DNA of 64,000 nt from JARRKU01 sp050288425 (GTDB lineage: Bacteria; Desulfobacterota; Desulfobacteria; Desulfobacterales; Desulfosarcinaceae): positions 1 through 64,000 of the forward strand of contig JBNKDU010000136.1 of NCBI GenBank assembly GCA_050288425.1. The letters are read 5' to 3'. Shown here one piece after another: positions 33,887 through 42,151 of this stretch. The position numbers were made by a program, and so were the translations under genes. The notes beneath the pieces were generated by a model, which worked only from the letters and a program-made list of their open reading frames with translations, did no database searches and was not told where the DNA came from. The stretch's first letter is position 1. Each line of letters begins with the position of its first letter.

Positions 33887-36511
33887 ATGATGCCATCGCC
33901 AAAACCAGTCGACATCGCCAGCCCCATCGGTCAGTTGGATTCCCAGCGACGAGACCTGCTGGCCCGGGCCGATCGGATGGACGCATTCCGGTTCGTGCAC
34001 GCGCACGCCGCGCTGGTGGACGAATACTTTTTGACCAGTTTCGCCCAGAGTGACGTGGGGCCCAAGATGGGCATCACCAACAAGCCCTATGCCCTGATCG
34101 CCTTGGGTGGCTACGGCCGCGGCGAACAATGCGTTTTTTCGGATATCGACCTGCTGTTTCTGTTCGAAAAGAAGGTGCCGCCGGAGGCCGAGGCGCTGGT
34201 ACGCGAGATCGTCTACCCCCTTTGGGACATGGGTCTGGAAGTGGGCCACGCCACCCGTTCCATCAACGAATGCATCAGCCTGGCCCGCAAGGATTTCGAA
34301 GTCCTCACCTCGCTGCTGGATGGCCGGTTCATCTGCGGGGTTTCGCCGTTGTATCACCAGATGACCGAAAAACTGCGGTCCAAACTGATCGACCGCAACC
34401 CCGGGCGCATCATCTCCCTCCTGTCCGAGAGCAACCTGGCCCGGCACAAGCACTTCGGCGATTCTTCCTATCTGCTGGAGCCCAATTTAAAGGAGGGCCA
34501 GGGCGGCCTGCGCGACTACCACACCCTGCTGTGGATCGCCAAGATCCAGCCGGGAATCCGGCAGGTTCAGGATTTGAAATACTTCGGCGTACTCTCCCAT
34601 GACGACTACCAGGAACTGAACAAGTCCCTCGGCTTCATCTGGCAAGTACGCAACCAGCTGCACTTGATGATGAATCGCAAGTGCGACCAGTTGCATCTGG
34701 AAAACCAGACCCGTCTGGCGGAAAAAATGAAGGTCGCCGGGATCGACGGCCATCTGCCGGTGGAACGACTCATGGGCGACCTGCACGTCCACATGGAGTT
34801 CGTCAAACGGTGCTACGAAGTCTTCATCTACGATCTGGCGCAGAAGAAACTGCGCAATCGCAGGAAGAAATATTGGAAGAAGACCCGCGTCTACGGCCTG
34901 AAATTCAACCGCGGCATGCTCAATTTCGTATCGCCGGAGGCCATCCTCAAAGATCCGTCCCTGCTGGTGAGGATTTTCCTGGAATCGGCCATGCACCAGG
35001 CGCCCCTCAACGTGGAGGCCCGGCGGCTGGTCAAGGATTTCGGCCACCTGATCCGCCAGTCCCGCTTTCGCAACGACCGGGAAGTGGTGCGGTTGTTCGA
35101 GAAGGTCCTGGCCCGGCCCGAAGGCAAGTTCAATCCGCTCAATGTCATGCTCGACACGCACTTTCTGACCAATTTTCTGCCGGGGTTCTCCGGCGTGGTC
35201 AACCGCATGCAATTCGATCAATACCACCTCTACCCGGTGGCACGCCACCTGCTGCTGACCGTGCAGACCCTGAAGAAGCTGGGCACCGACAAATCCGGCG
35301 AGCGTGACCGTCTGTTCCGCCAGGTCTACTCCGAAGTGCGCTCCAAGAAATCGCTCCTATGGGCCGCGTTGCTGCACGACATCGGCAAGGCCGAACCGTC
35401 CAGCGGCCATTCCGAACGCGGAGCCGACATGGCCCAACGGCTGCTTACCGAAAAAGGGTTGGCCATCGGCGAAATCGAAACCATCGTCTTCCTGGTACGC
35501 GAGCACTTGCTGCTCTTCGAGACCGCCACCCGGCGCGACACCAACGATGAAGAGACCGCCCTCGGGCTGGCCCGCCGGATCGGCCGCATCGACCGCCTGA
35601 AAAGCCTCTACCTGCTCAGCGTGGCCGATGCCATGGCCACCGGTCCCAAGGCCTGGAATGAATGGACGGCTTCGCTGCTGCGGGGGCTCTTCCTCAAGAC
35701 CTTGAACGTGCTGCAGAAGGGCGAACTGGTTTCCCGCAAGGCCACCCGCACCATCGAACAGAAGAAGACGCTGATCCAGGAAAAGACCAACACCGCACTG
35801 GGCAACACCGATGCGCTGGAAGTGGTGGACCACATGTCTCCGCGGTACCTGCTCTACACGCCCTCCAGCGACATCCCCGAACACATCCGGCTGTACGAAT
35901 CGCTGGAAGACCGCAATTTCGTATGGCGCATCGACAAGGCCGACAACGCCGACCGCCGCACGGTGACCATCTGCGCCAAGGACCGGCCCGGACTGTTGTC
36001 CAGGATCGCCGGCGCGCTGACATTGAACAGCATCGACATACTGGACTTGCGCATCTTCACCTGGCGCAACAACATCGCCCTGGACATTTTCGAGGTCGCG
36101 GCGCCGCCGGACAAGCTTTTCGAGCAGGAGCGCTGGAACCGGACCGCGAAGGATCTGCGGGCCGCCCTGGAGGGGCAACTGGATCTGAGCCAGGCATTGC
36201 GCCGGAAACAAAAACGCCACCGCTCCATCAAATCCTTTACCAAGAGTCGGCCGCAGAAGGTCCTGGTGGACAACGACACCTCCAGCTTTTTCACGATCAT
36301 CGAAGTGACGGCCTGGGACTTCCCCGGCCTGCTGTTTCAAATTACCGACGCCCTCTACCGCTGCCAGCTCGACATCTGGGTGGCCAAGGTCGCCAACCGG
36401 GTCGACCAGGTGGTGGATGTCTTCTACGTGCGCAATTTCGACGGCGAGAAGGTGGATCAGCCGGACCAGGAGAAGATGATTCAGCAGAGCATCGAGGCTG
36501 TTCTGGAATAG
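33887..36511 (+). CDS. glnD: [Protein-PII] uridylyltransferase/uridylyl-removing enzyme
   Basis: GlnD senses glutamine and attaches or removes UMP on Tyr51 of PII. The 874-residue protein has the normal four-domain order: nucleotidyltransferase (GGYGRGEQCVFSDIDLLFLF, residues ~74-93, with the DxD pair), a linker helical region, an HD domain (LLHDIGKAEPSSGHSERGA, from ~494), and two C-terminal ACT domains (TICAKDRPGLLSRIAGALTL and IEVTAWDFPGLLFQITDAL). Catalytic residues of both the transferase and hydrolase halves are present. The ATG at 33887 (MMPSPK) has GAGAGGAA about 7 nt upstream. It has its own sigma-54-type promoter and is followed by a GC-rich hairpin and then the second amtB. Confidence 0.95.
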   Translation: MMPSPKPVDIASPIGQLDSQRRDLLARADRMDAFRFVHAHAALVDEYFLTSFAQSDVGPKMGITNKPYALIALGGYGRGEQCVFSDIDLLFLFEKKVPPEAEALVREIVYPLWDMGLEVGHATRSINECISLARKDFEVLTSLLDGRFICGVSPLYHQMTEKLRSKLIDRNPGRIISLLSESNLARHKHFGDSSYLLEPNLKEGQGGLRDYHTLLWIAKIQPGIRQVQDLKYFGVLSHDDYQELNKSLGFIWQVRNQLHLMMNRKCDQLHLENQTRLAEKMKVAGIDGHLPVERLMGDLHVHMEFVKRCYEVFIYDLAQKKLRNRRKKYWKKTRVYGLKFNRGMLNFVSPEAILKDPSLLVRIFLESAMHQAPLNVEARRLVKDFGHLIRQSRFRNDREVVRLFEKVLARPEGKFNPLNVMLDTHFLTNFLPGFSGVVNRMQFDQYHLYPVARHLLLTVQTLKKLGTDKSGERDRLFRQVYSEVRSKKSLLWAALLHDIGKAEPSSGHSERGADMAQRLLTEKGLAIGEIETIVFLVREHLLLFETATRRDTNDEETALGLARRIGRIDRLKSLYLLSVADAMATGPKAWNEWTASLLRGLFLKTLNVLQKGELVSRKATRTIEQKKTLIQEKTNTALGNTDALEVVDHMSPRYLLYTPSSDIPEHIRLYESLEDRNFVWRIDKADNADRRTVTICAKDRPGLLSRIAGALTLNSIDILDLRIFTWRNNIALDIFEVAAPPDKLFEQERWNRTAKDLRAALEGQLDLSQALRRKQKRHRSIKSFTKSRPQKVLVDNDTSSFFTIIEVTAWDFPGLLFQITDALYRCQLDIWVAKVANRVDQVVDVFYVRNFDGEKVDQPDQEKMIQQSIEAVLE

Positions 36512-36523
36512 GCAACGTGCGAC

Positions 36524-36573
36524 GCGCCGCGGCGACGCCCCCAACGGCATTGGCGGGAGAGCCGCCGCGGCGC
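36524..36573 (+). terminator. GC-rich hairpin between glnD and amtB copy 2
   Basis: GCGCCGCGGCG (36524-36534) and CGCCGCGGCGC (36563-36573) are perfect complements around a 28-nt loop. There is no T-run, so it may be a weak terminator or an mRNA-stabilising structure. No clear promoter for the downstream amtB was seen in the 121-nt gap. Confidence 0.45.
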
Positions 36574-36632
36574 GCCGGAAATATACTTACCAGCGGCGGC
36601 AACGCCGCCCCATGGCAACAGAAAGGGAGATC

Positions 36633-37928
36633 ATGAAATTCAAATTCGGATGTTTGATCGCAAGCATCGTCCTGTTTCCGTTTACCTCCGCCCTGGCCGC
36701 GGACGGACTGAATTCGGGGGATACGGCCTGGGTCATCGTGGCCACGGCCCTGGTGATGATGATGACGCCGGCCGGCCTGGCCCTCTTCTACGGCGGCATG
36801 TCGCGCTACAAGAACCTGCTCAACACCTATGCCATGACCTTCGCCGCCTATTGCCTGGCCAGCCTCGTATGGGTCGCCTGGGGCTACAGCCTGGCGTTCG
36901 GCGAGGATATCTCCGGCTTCGTCGGCAATCTGGGCCATATTCTCTTCAACGGCATCGGCGTCGACAGCCTTACGGGATCGATTCCCACATCGGTATTCGC
37001 CCTCTTCCAAATGACCTTCGCCTGTATCACCGTGGCCCTGGTGCTGGGGTCCGTGGTGGATCGCATGAAGTTCTCCTCCTGGGTGGTCTTCATCGTCCTC
37101 TGGGTCACCGCGGTTTACGCACCGGTCTGTCACTGGGCCTGGGGCGGCGGCTGGATGTCCGAGATCGGCGCACTGGATTTTGCCGGCGGCACGGTGGTGC
37201 ACATCAACGCGGGCATCGCCGGTCTCGTGCTCTGCCTGGTCCTGGGAAGGCGCCTGGGCTGGGGCAGGGAGGCCATGTTCCCCTCCAGCGTGACGCTGAC
37301 GGCCCTGGGCGCGGCACTGCTCTGGTTCGGCTGGTTCGGTTTCAACGCCGGCAGCCAACTGGCCGCCGACGGCCTGGCGGGCTCCGCATTCCTGGTAACC
37401 AACACCTCGGCGGCGGCCGGTGCCATGACCTGGATGTGCATCGAATGGTTTACCGATGAAAAACCCACCTTGCTGGGCATCGCCTCCGGCGCCGTGGCCG
37501 GACTGGTGGCCATCACGCCGGCGGCCGGATTCGTGGGCCTGGGCGCCTCCTTGGTCATCGGCCTGGGTGCCGGCGTGCTGGGCTTCTTCTTCGTGTCCAA
37601 ACTGAAACACAAACTGGGCTATGACGACTCCCTGGATGCCTTCGGCGTCCACGGGATCTGCGGTATCTGGGGCGCCCTGGCCACCGGCGTGTTCGCCAAC
37701 CCGGCCGTAAACGAGGCCGGCGTGGGATTGCTCTACGGCAATCCCAAACAGGTATGGATCCAGTTGATATCGGTCCTCGGAACGGCGGCCTATTCCGCCG
37801 TGGCCACGCTGGTGGTGATTTTCATCACTCGGGTTTTGACGGGAGGCATCAGAATTGATAAAGACAGCGAAATCCAGGGACTCGACAATGCGTTTCACGG
37901 CGAGCGCGGATTCGAGATCCAAACCTGA
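36633..37928 (+). CDS. amtB: Ammonium transporter, copy 2
   Basis: A 431-residue Amt-family channel, distinct from copy 1 in sequence and in its shorter C-terminal tail. It has a signal-like first helix (CLIASIVLFPFTSALA), GLALFYGGMSRYKNLLNTY, FAGGTVVHINAGIAGL (first pore His), GAALLWFGWFGFNAGS and DAFGVHGICGIWGALATG (second pore His), and ends in a PII-contact tail (DKDSEIQGLDNAFHGERGFEI). The ATG at 36633 follows AAAGGGAG by 6 nt; an upstream ATG at 36612 would spoil the signal helix. The PII gene at 38004 follows 75 nt later, so this is a second amtB-glnK pair. Confidence 0.94.
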   Translation: MKFKFGCLIASIVLFPFTSALAADGLNSGDTAWVIVATALVMMMTPAGLALFYGGMSRYKNLLNTYAMTFAAYCLASLVWVAWGYSLAFGEDISGFVGNLGHILFNGIGVDSLTGSIPTSVFALFQMTFACITVALVLGSVVDRMKFSSWVVFIVLWVTAVYAPVCHWAWGGGWMSEIGALDFAGGTVVHINAGIAGLVLCLVLGRRLGWGREAMFPSSVTLTALGAALLWFGWFGFNAGSQLAADGLAGSAFLVTNTSAAAGAMTWMCIEWFTDEKPTLLGIASGAVAGLVAITPAAGFVGLGASLVIGLGAGVLGFFFVSKLKHKLGYDDSLDAFGVHGICGIWGALATGVFANPAVNEAGVGLLYGNPKQVWIQLISVLGTAAYSAVATLVVIFITRVLTGGIRIDKDSEIQGLDNAFHGERGFEIQT

Positions 37929-38003
37929 TCCCGACGCTGATGATGCAATACAATGGGGAAAAGCCCCGGCTCGTCAAACCAAGCCCAACAGGAGGTAGGA
38001 GAT

Positions 38004-38342
38004 ATGAAAAAAATTGAGGCCATCATTAAGCCGTTCAAGCTCGACGATGTAAAGGAAGCCCTCAACGAAATCGGTATCCAGGGCATGACCATTTCTGAAG
38101 TCAAGGGGTACGGCCGCCAGAAGGGGCACAAGGAGATTTACCGCGGTGCCGAATACGTGGTGGATTTCATCCCCAAGATCAAGATCGAAATCGTGGTGGA
38201 TTCCAGCTGGGCCGACAAGGTGATCGAGACCATCAAGACCTCGGCCCTCACCGGAAAACTCGGCGACGGCAAGATCTTCGTCACCAGCATCGAGGAAGCC
38301 ATCCGGGTCCGCACCGGTGAAACCGGCAAGGACGCAATTTAA
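38004..38342 (+). CDS. glnK: Nitrogen regulatory protein PII, copy 2 (GlnK-like)
   Basis: A second 112-residue PII protein, closely similar to copy 1 but with its own T-loop sequence (GRQKGHKEIYRGAEYVVDF), again with Tyr51. The C-terminal signature LGDGKIFVTSIEEAIRVRTGE is intact. GGAGG lies 8 nt before the ATG. It sits between the second amtB and glnA, the classic amtB-glnK-glnA order, and probably regulates both. It is named glnK only from its amtB neighbour; GlnB and GlnK cannot be told apart from sequence. Confidence 0.93.
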   Translation: MKKIEAIIKPFKLDDVKEALNEIGIQGMTISEVKGYGRQKGHKEIYRGAEYVVDFIPKIKIEIVVDSSWADKVIETIKTSALTGKLGDGKIFVTSIEEAIRVRTGETGKDAI

Positions 38343-38505
38343 CATCCCCGGAACAGGTTGTGACCGCGTTGGGTTCCCGTCCACATAATGCCGCCGCGGA
38401 TTTCACCGACCGGTGCCGTACGACGAAAAATCCTTCGGGAGGCGCTACACTGAAAGTGGTTATAGAACGAATTCACATTTTTCAAGCAAAAGGAAAGGAG
38501 CAGTT

Positions 38506-39918
38506 ATGACACCCCAAGACGTATTGAAAACGGCCAAAGAAAGCGGCGCAAAAATGGTCGACCTGCGCTTCATGGACTACCCCGGATTGTGGCAGCATTT
38601 TTCCGTTCCCATCAGCGAACTCGAAGAGTCGAGCTTCGAGGACGGCTTCGGTTTCGATGGTTCCAGTATCCGCGGCTGGCAGCCCATCCACGCCAGCGAC
38701 ATGCTGGTGATCCCCGATCCCGCCACGGCGAAGATGGACCCCTTCTACCAGGAACCGACCCTGACCCTGATCTGCAATATCGTGGACCCCGTCACCCGGG
38801 AATCCTACAGCCGCGACCCGCGCTATATCGCCCAGAAGGCGGAAGCCTATCTGAAAAGCACCGGCATCGGGGACACCGCCTTCATCGGGCCCGAAGCCGA
38901 ATTCTTCATCTTCGACAATATCCGTTTCGAGTCCGGCCGCAACCGCTCGTTCTACGAAATCGATTCCGTGGAAGGCATCTGGAACACCGGTCGCGAAGAG
39001 TGCCCCAACCTGGGATACAAACCCCGCCACAAGGAAGGCTACTTCCCCGTACCGCCCATGGACAAATTCCAGGACCTGCGTACCGAAATGGTCCTGACCC
39101 TGGAAGGCCTGGGCATCGACATCGAAGCCCAGCATCATGAGGTGGCCACCGCCGGCCAGGCGGAGATCGACATGCGCTTCAAACCGCTGCTGCAGATGGC
39201 CGACCAGCTCATGTGGTTCAAGTATGTCCTGAAAAACGTGGCCAACAAGCACGGTCACACCGTGACCTTCATGCCCAAACCGATCTTCGAAGACAACGGC
39301 ACCGGCATGCACACCCACATCAGCATCTGGAAAGACGGCACCCCGCTGTTTGCCGGCGACAAGTACGCCGGGGTCTCCCAGGAAGCCCTGTACGCCATCG
39401 GCGGCATCCTCAAACACACCCGTGCCGTATGCGCCTTCTCCAACCCCACCACCAACTCGTACAAACGGCTGGTGCCCGGTTTCGAAGCGCCGGTGAACCT
39501 GGCTTACTCCAGCCGGAACCGCAGCGCCGCCGTGCGGATTCCCATGTACTCGGCTTCCCCCAAGGCCAAACGCATCGAGTTCCGCACCCCGGATCCCTCC
39601 TGCAACGGCTACCTGGCCTTCTCGGCCATGCTGATGGCCGCCATCGACGGAATCGAGAACAAGATCGATCCGGGCGATCCGCTGGACAAAGACATCTACG
39701 GCCTGCCCGCGGAAGAACTGGCCTTGATCCCCTCGGCACCGGGGTCCCTGGACGAAGCCATCAGCGCCCTCAAGGAAGACAACGCCTTCCTGCTCAAGGG
39801 CGATGTCTTTACCCAGGATGCCCTCGACATGTGGATCGAATACAAGACCGAAAATGAAATCAACCCGGTCAAACTGCGCCCGCATCCGCACGAGTTCTTC
39901 CTCTATTACGACATTTAG
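38506..39918 (+). CDS. glnA: Glutamine synthetase, type I
   Basis: A 470-residue dodecameric type I glutamine synthetase that makes glutamine from glutamate, ammonia and ATP. Signatures: FGFDGSSIRGWQ near the N-terminus, GPEAEFFIFD (metal site), NGTGMHTHISIW with the ATP/glutamate-binding His, and NRSAAVRIPMYS (ATP-binding loop). The adenylylation loop reads KDIYGLPAEE with Tyr398, so it should be a substrate of the GlnE encoded at 3.6 kb (GSI-beta type). The ATG at 38506 has AAAGGAG 6 nt upstream and gives the standard family start. It follows glnK by 163 nt, so it may be co-transcribed and also have its own promoter, which I could not identify. Confidence 0.96.
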   Translation: MTPQDVLKTAKESGAKMVDLRFMDYPGLWQHFSVPISELEESSFEDGFGFDGSSIRGWQPIHASDMLVIPDPATAKMDPFYQEPTLTLICNIVDPVTRESYSRDPRYIAQKAEAYLKSTGIGDTAFIGPEAEFFIFDNIRFESGRNRSFYEIDSVEGIWNTGREECPNLGYKPRHKEGYFPVPPMDKFQDLRTEMVLTLEGLGIDIEAQHHEVATAGQAEIDMRFKPLLQMADQLMWFKYVLKNVANKHGHTVTFMPKPIFEDNGTGMHTHISIWKDGTPLFAGDKYAGVSQEALYAIGGILKHTRAVCAFSNPTTNSYKRLVPGFEAPVNLAYSSRNRSAAVRIPMYSASPKAKRIEFRTPDPSCNGYLAFSAMLMAAIDGIENKIDPGDPLDKDIYGLPAEELALIPSAPGSLDEAISALKEDNAFLLKGDVFTQDALDMWIEYKTENEINPVKLRPHPHEFFLYYDI

Positions 39919-39966
39919 CGACAAATCAGCGGTTCTGGTCTGCCGAATACAAGACCGCCCGCGCCA

Positions 39967-39997
39967 CCCGGTTCGGGCACTCTGTGCCCGAACCGGG
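39967..39997 (+). terminator. Perfect hairpin after glnA
   Basis: A perfect 14-bp stem, CCCGGTTCGGGCAC (39967-39980) with GTGCCCGAACCGGG (39984-39997), around a TCT loop, 49 nt after the glnA stop. It lacks a T-run (GTATCC follows), so termination efficiency is uncertain, but it probably defines the 3' end of the glnA mRNA. Confidence 0.6.
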
Positions 39998-40158
39998 GTA
40001 TCCCGACCCAGCTTCCGCAATTCCGACTGAGTCCGATTCATCTCACTTCATATGCCTCGCGGAATCTGCTGGAAAATTACATTCGCAACTAGCGATGACA
40101 ACTAGGCCATGCGCGGGCAGGTTTTTAATCCATGTTCCGTCGGCATTGCCGCCCCTGC

Positions 40159-40187
40159 TTGACAACGATTGTATTAACCGCTAAAGC
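40159..40187 (+). promoter_or_regulatory. Sigma-70-type promoter of the aro-tyr operon leader
   Basis: TTGACA (40159-40164) with a 17-nt spacer and TAAAGC (40182-40187). The -35 is perfect and the -10 is moderate. A start near 40194 would give a leader RNA of about 180 nt to the attenuator terminator, with the leader peptide starting about 35 nt in. That geometry is normal for an amino-acid attenuator. Confidence 0.6.
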
Positions 40188-40229
40188 TACGCCCTGCGTT
40201 GATAACCTGAATTTTCATGGAAGATGCAG

Positions 40230-40316
40230 ATGCAACCCGACCCGGATCATAGAGACGCGAAATACGAAGTTTATCTGGTCTATTCCTATTGTAAGGAAAT
40301 GCCCGGGGCGGGTTAG
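40230..40316 (+). CDS. Tyrosine-rich leader peptide of the aro-tyr attenuator
   Basis: A 28-codon open frame starting MQPDPDHRD and ending KEMPGAG-stop. It has four Tyr codons in nine positions (40263, 40272, 40281, 40287, within KYEVYLVYSYCK). GGAAG lies 6 nt upstream of the chosen ATG; an in-frame ATG at 40224 has no spacing for a ribosome-binding site. The stop codon falls inside RNA segment 2 of the mutually exclusive hairpins, as attenuation requires. Its product is likely to be functionless; its translation would report Tyr-tRNA supply. The downstream operon makes prephenate and tyrosine precursors. This is an inference from sequence layout, but the match to the classic attenuator plan is unusually complete. 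Confidence 0.75.
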   Translation: MQPDPDHRDAKYEVYLVYSYCKEMPGAG

Positions 40317-40373
40317 GACTGAATCATCAGCCATGACAGCCGCGGGCAGACCGACCCCGCGGCTTTCTTTTTT
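40234..40373 (+). promoter_or_regulatory. Tyrosine attenuator (mutually exclusive hairpins and terminator)
   Basis: Four RNA segments can be drawn. Segment 1 (40234-40245, AACCCGACCCGG) pairs with segment 2 (40303-40314, CCGGGGCGGGTT) at 11 of 12 positions and encloses the Tyr codons. Segment 2 (40302-40309, CCCGGGGC) can instead pair with segment 3 (40339-40346, GCCGCGGG) at 7 of 8. Segment 3 (40338-40346, AGCCGCGGG) with segment 4 (40356-40364, CCCGCGGCT) forms a perfect 9-bp terminator stem followed by TTCTTTTTT. A ribosome stalled at Tyr codons frees segment 2, which traps segment 3 and prevents termination; a ribosome reaching the stop covers segment 2 and allows termination before aroA. 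Confidence 0.78.
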
Positions 40374-40503
40374 GGGCCGTGGGAGCCAGCCGCTTTCATG
40401 GCCCATCTGTTTTTTCGAACCCGTTGCCGACGGGATTGATTTGAACCCCGGGACGCGGTAAAAGAACCGGGCCGAAACCAAACCAACAGGGACGGACGAC
40501 ACA

Positions 40504-41784
40504 ATGCCGTCAGACGATTCCATCGCCGTTGAAACCCGACCCGTCCAGTCGGATGTCGCCATCCGGATCCCGGGGTCCAAGAGCTATACCCATCGAACCC
40601 TCATCGCCGCCGCGCTGTCCGACGGTGCCTGCCGCGTCGCCAATCCCCTGCGCAGTGAAGACACGCTGCTCACCCTGGCGGCCCTGCGCCGGATGGGCGT
40701 GCGGGCCGGGGAAGAAGAAGAAGGGATCACGGTGCACGGCTGCGGGGGGCGGTTCCAACCCGTGGACCAACCCATCGATTTCCGCAATTCCGGTACCTCC
40801 ATGCGCCTGTTCGGCGGCCTGGCGGTGCTGGGCCGGGGCCCCTACACCCTCACCGGCACCCCCCGCATGTGCCAACGGCCCATGCAGGCGTTGCTGGACA
40901 GCCTGAACCAGATGGGGGCCCGGGCCTCCTCCGCCCGCGGCAACGGCTGCCCGCCGGTGATCATCGAAGGCCGGCCGGGCCAGGGCGGCCGCACCACCAT
41001 CGACTGCAGCGTCAGCAGTCAGTATCTATCCGCCTTGATGCTCGTGGCCCCCTGCCTGGACAGCGGCCTGACCATCGAGGTCGCCAAGGGTCCGGTGTCC
41101 AAGCCTTACATCGATATGACCGCGGACATCATGGCGGCGTTCGGCGTACACTTGACCCGGGACGGCTACACCCGCTTCGAGATCCCCGGCGGCCAGCGCT
41201 ATCGTCCCGGTGATCATGCCGTGGAGCCCGACGCCTCGAATGCCGGCTACTTCTGGTCCGCCGCCGCCATCACCGGCGCACGGGTCGAAGTCCGGGGCCT
41301 GACCGCCGCCAGCCGTCAGGGCGATGTGGGCCTGGTGGCGATTCTGGAACGAATGGGATGCCGGGTGGAGCAGGTCGGCGACGGCATCGCCGTCACAGGA
41401 GGCACGCTGAAGGCGGTCACCGTCGATATGGGGCACATGCCCGACGTGGTGCCCACCCTGGCGGTGGTGGCCGCGTTCGCCGAAGGCACCACCATCATCG
41501 ACAACGTGGCCCATCTGCGGGCCAAGGAATGTGACCGGCTGGCCGCCGTGACCCAGGAACTGGCCAAGATGGGCATCGCGACGCACACGTCGCAAAACCA
41601 GCTCCGGGTGGAGGGCGGCGCGCCCCGTGGGGCGGTGATCGACACCTATGACGACCACCGCATCGCCATGAGCTTCGCCCTGGCCGGGCTCAAGGTGCCG
41701 GGGATGGTGATCGGGGATCCCCAATGCGTGGCCAAATCGTTCCCCACCTATTGGGAGGTCTTTCGGCAATTGTATGCCCCCTGA
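40504..41784 (+). CDS. aroA: 3-phosphoshikimate 1-carboxyvinyltransferase (EPSP synthase)
   Basis: A 426-residue enzyme that joins phosphoenolpyruvate to shikimate-3-phosphate, the sixth step of the shikimate pathway. Family marks: IPGSKSYTHRTLIAA near the N-terminus (PEP/S3P-binding Lys and Arg), NSGTSMRLFGG, PRMCQRPMQALLDSL, QYLSALMLVAPCL, and near the C-terminus LRAKECDRLAA and YDDHRIAMSFALAG. All key residues look intact. It is the first structural gene behind the tyrosine attenuator (131 nt after its terminator). The aroC gene follows after a 367-nt gap holding a repeat, so there may be a second promoter there. Confidence 0.95.
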   Translation: MPSDDSIAVETRPVQSDVAIRIPGSKSYTHRTLIAAALSDGACRVANPLRSEDTLLTLAALRRMGVRAGEEEEGITVHGCGGRFQPVDQPIDFRNSGTSMRLFGGLAVLGRGPYTLTGTPRMCQRPMQALLDSLNQMGARASSARGNGCPPVIIEGRPGQGGRTTIDCSVSSQYLSALMLVAPCLDSGLTIEVAKGPVSKPYIDMTADIMAAFGVHLTRDGYTRFEIPGGQRYRPGDHAVEPDASNAGYFWSAAAITGARVEVRGLTAASRQGDVGLVAILERMGCRVEQVGDGIAVTGGTLKAVTVDMGHMPDVVPTLAVVAAFAEGTTIIDNVAHLRAKECDRLAAVTQELAKMGIATHTSQNQLRVEGGAPRGAVIDTYDDHRIAMSFALAGLKVPGMVIGDPQCVAKSFPTYWEVFRQLYAP

Positions 41785-41878
41785 ACCGGGATGCGATATC
41801 AATAGGAAACGCGCCTATCCACAAAACTCAAGCTGGCTGGGAGGCAGCCCGAATCTGTGCCAATTATGCAAAGTTGGT

Positions 41879-42003
41879 TTGGTCAAATCGTCGAATGGTC
41901 AAATCGGGAGTGGAATTCTATCATTTAGATATTGCAGCAATATTGAATAAGGCGAAAATTCCTTTCGCCATTTGACCATTCGACGATTCAACGATTTGAC
42001 GAT
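41879..42003. repeat. Inverted short-tandem-repeat element in the aroA-aroC gap
   Basis: The left arm (41879-41907) is built from GGTCAAATCGTCGAAT units. The right arm (about 41969-42003) is built from the complementary ATTTGACCATTCGACGATT units and repeats them about twice. The core of about 60 nt includes the small palindrome ATATTGCAGCAATAT. The plan (degenerate tandem units on both sides in inverted order around a short core) is the same as that of the GGTTGGCC elements at 1-183 and 3240-3490, but with an unrelated unit sequence. The rest of the gap (41785-42151) shows no gene. Confidence 0.65.
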
Positions 42004-42151
42004 ATGAAATAGCAGCAAAAGACCTGCAGTTACATGCAACTTGAGCATTCCGGATAACCGCGGCAAGAAATATACAGGGCGCGCCGGAGCAACATCAATT
42101 GCCAAGACAAAATTGTCGGAAACCGACAGCGGAATCGGGAAAGGAATCCCC

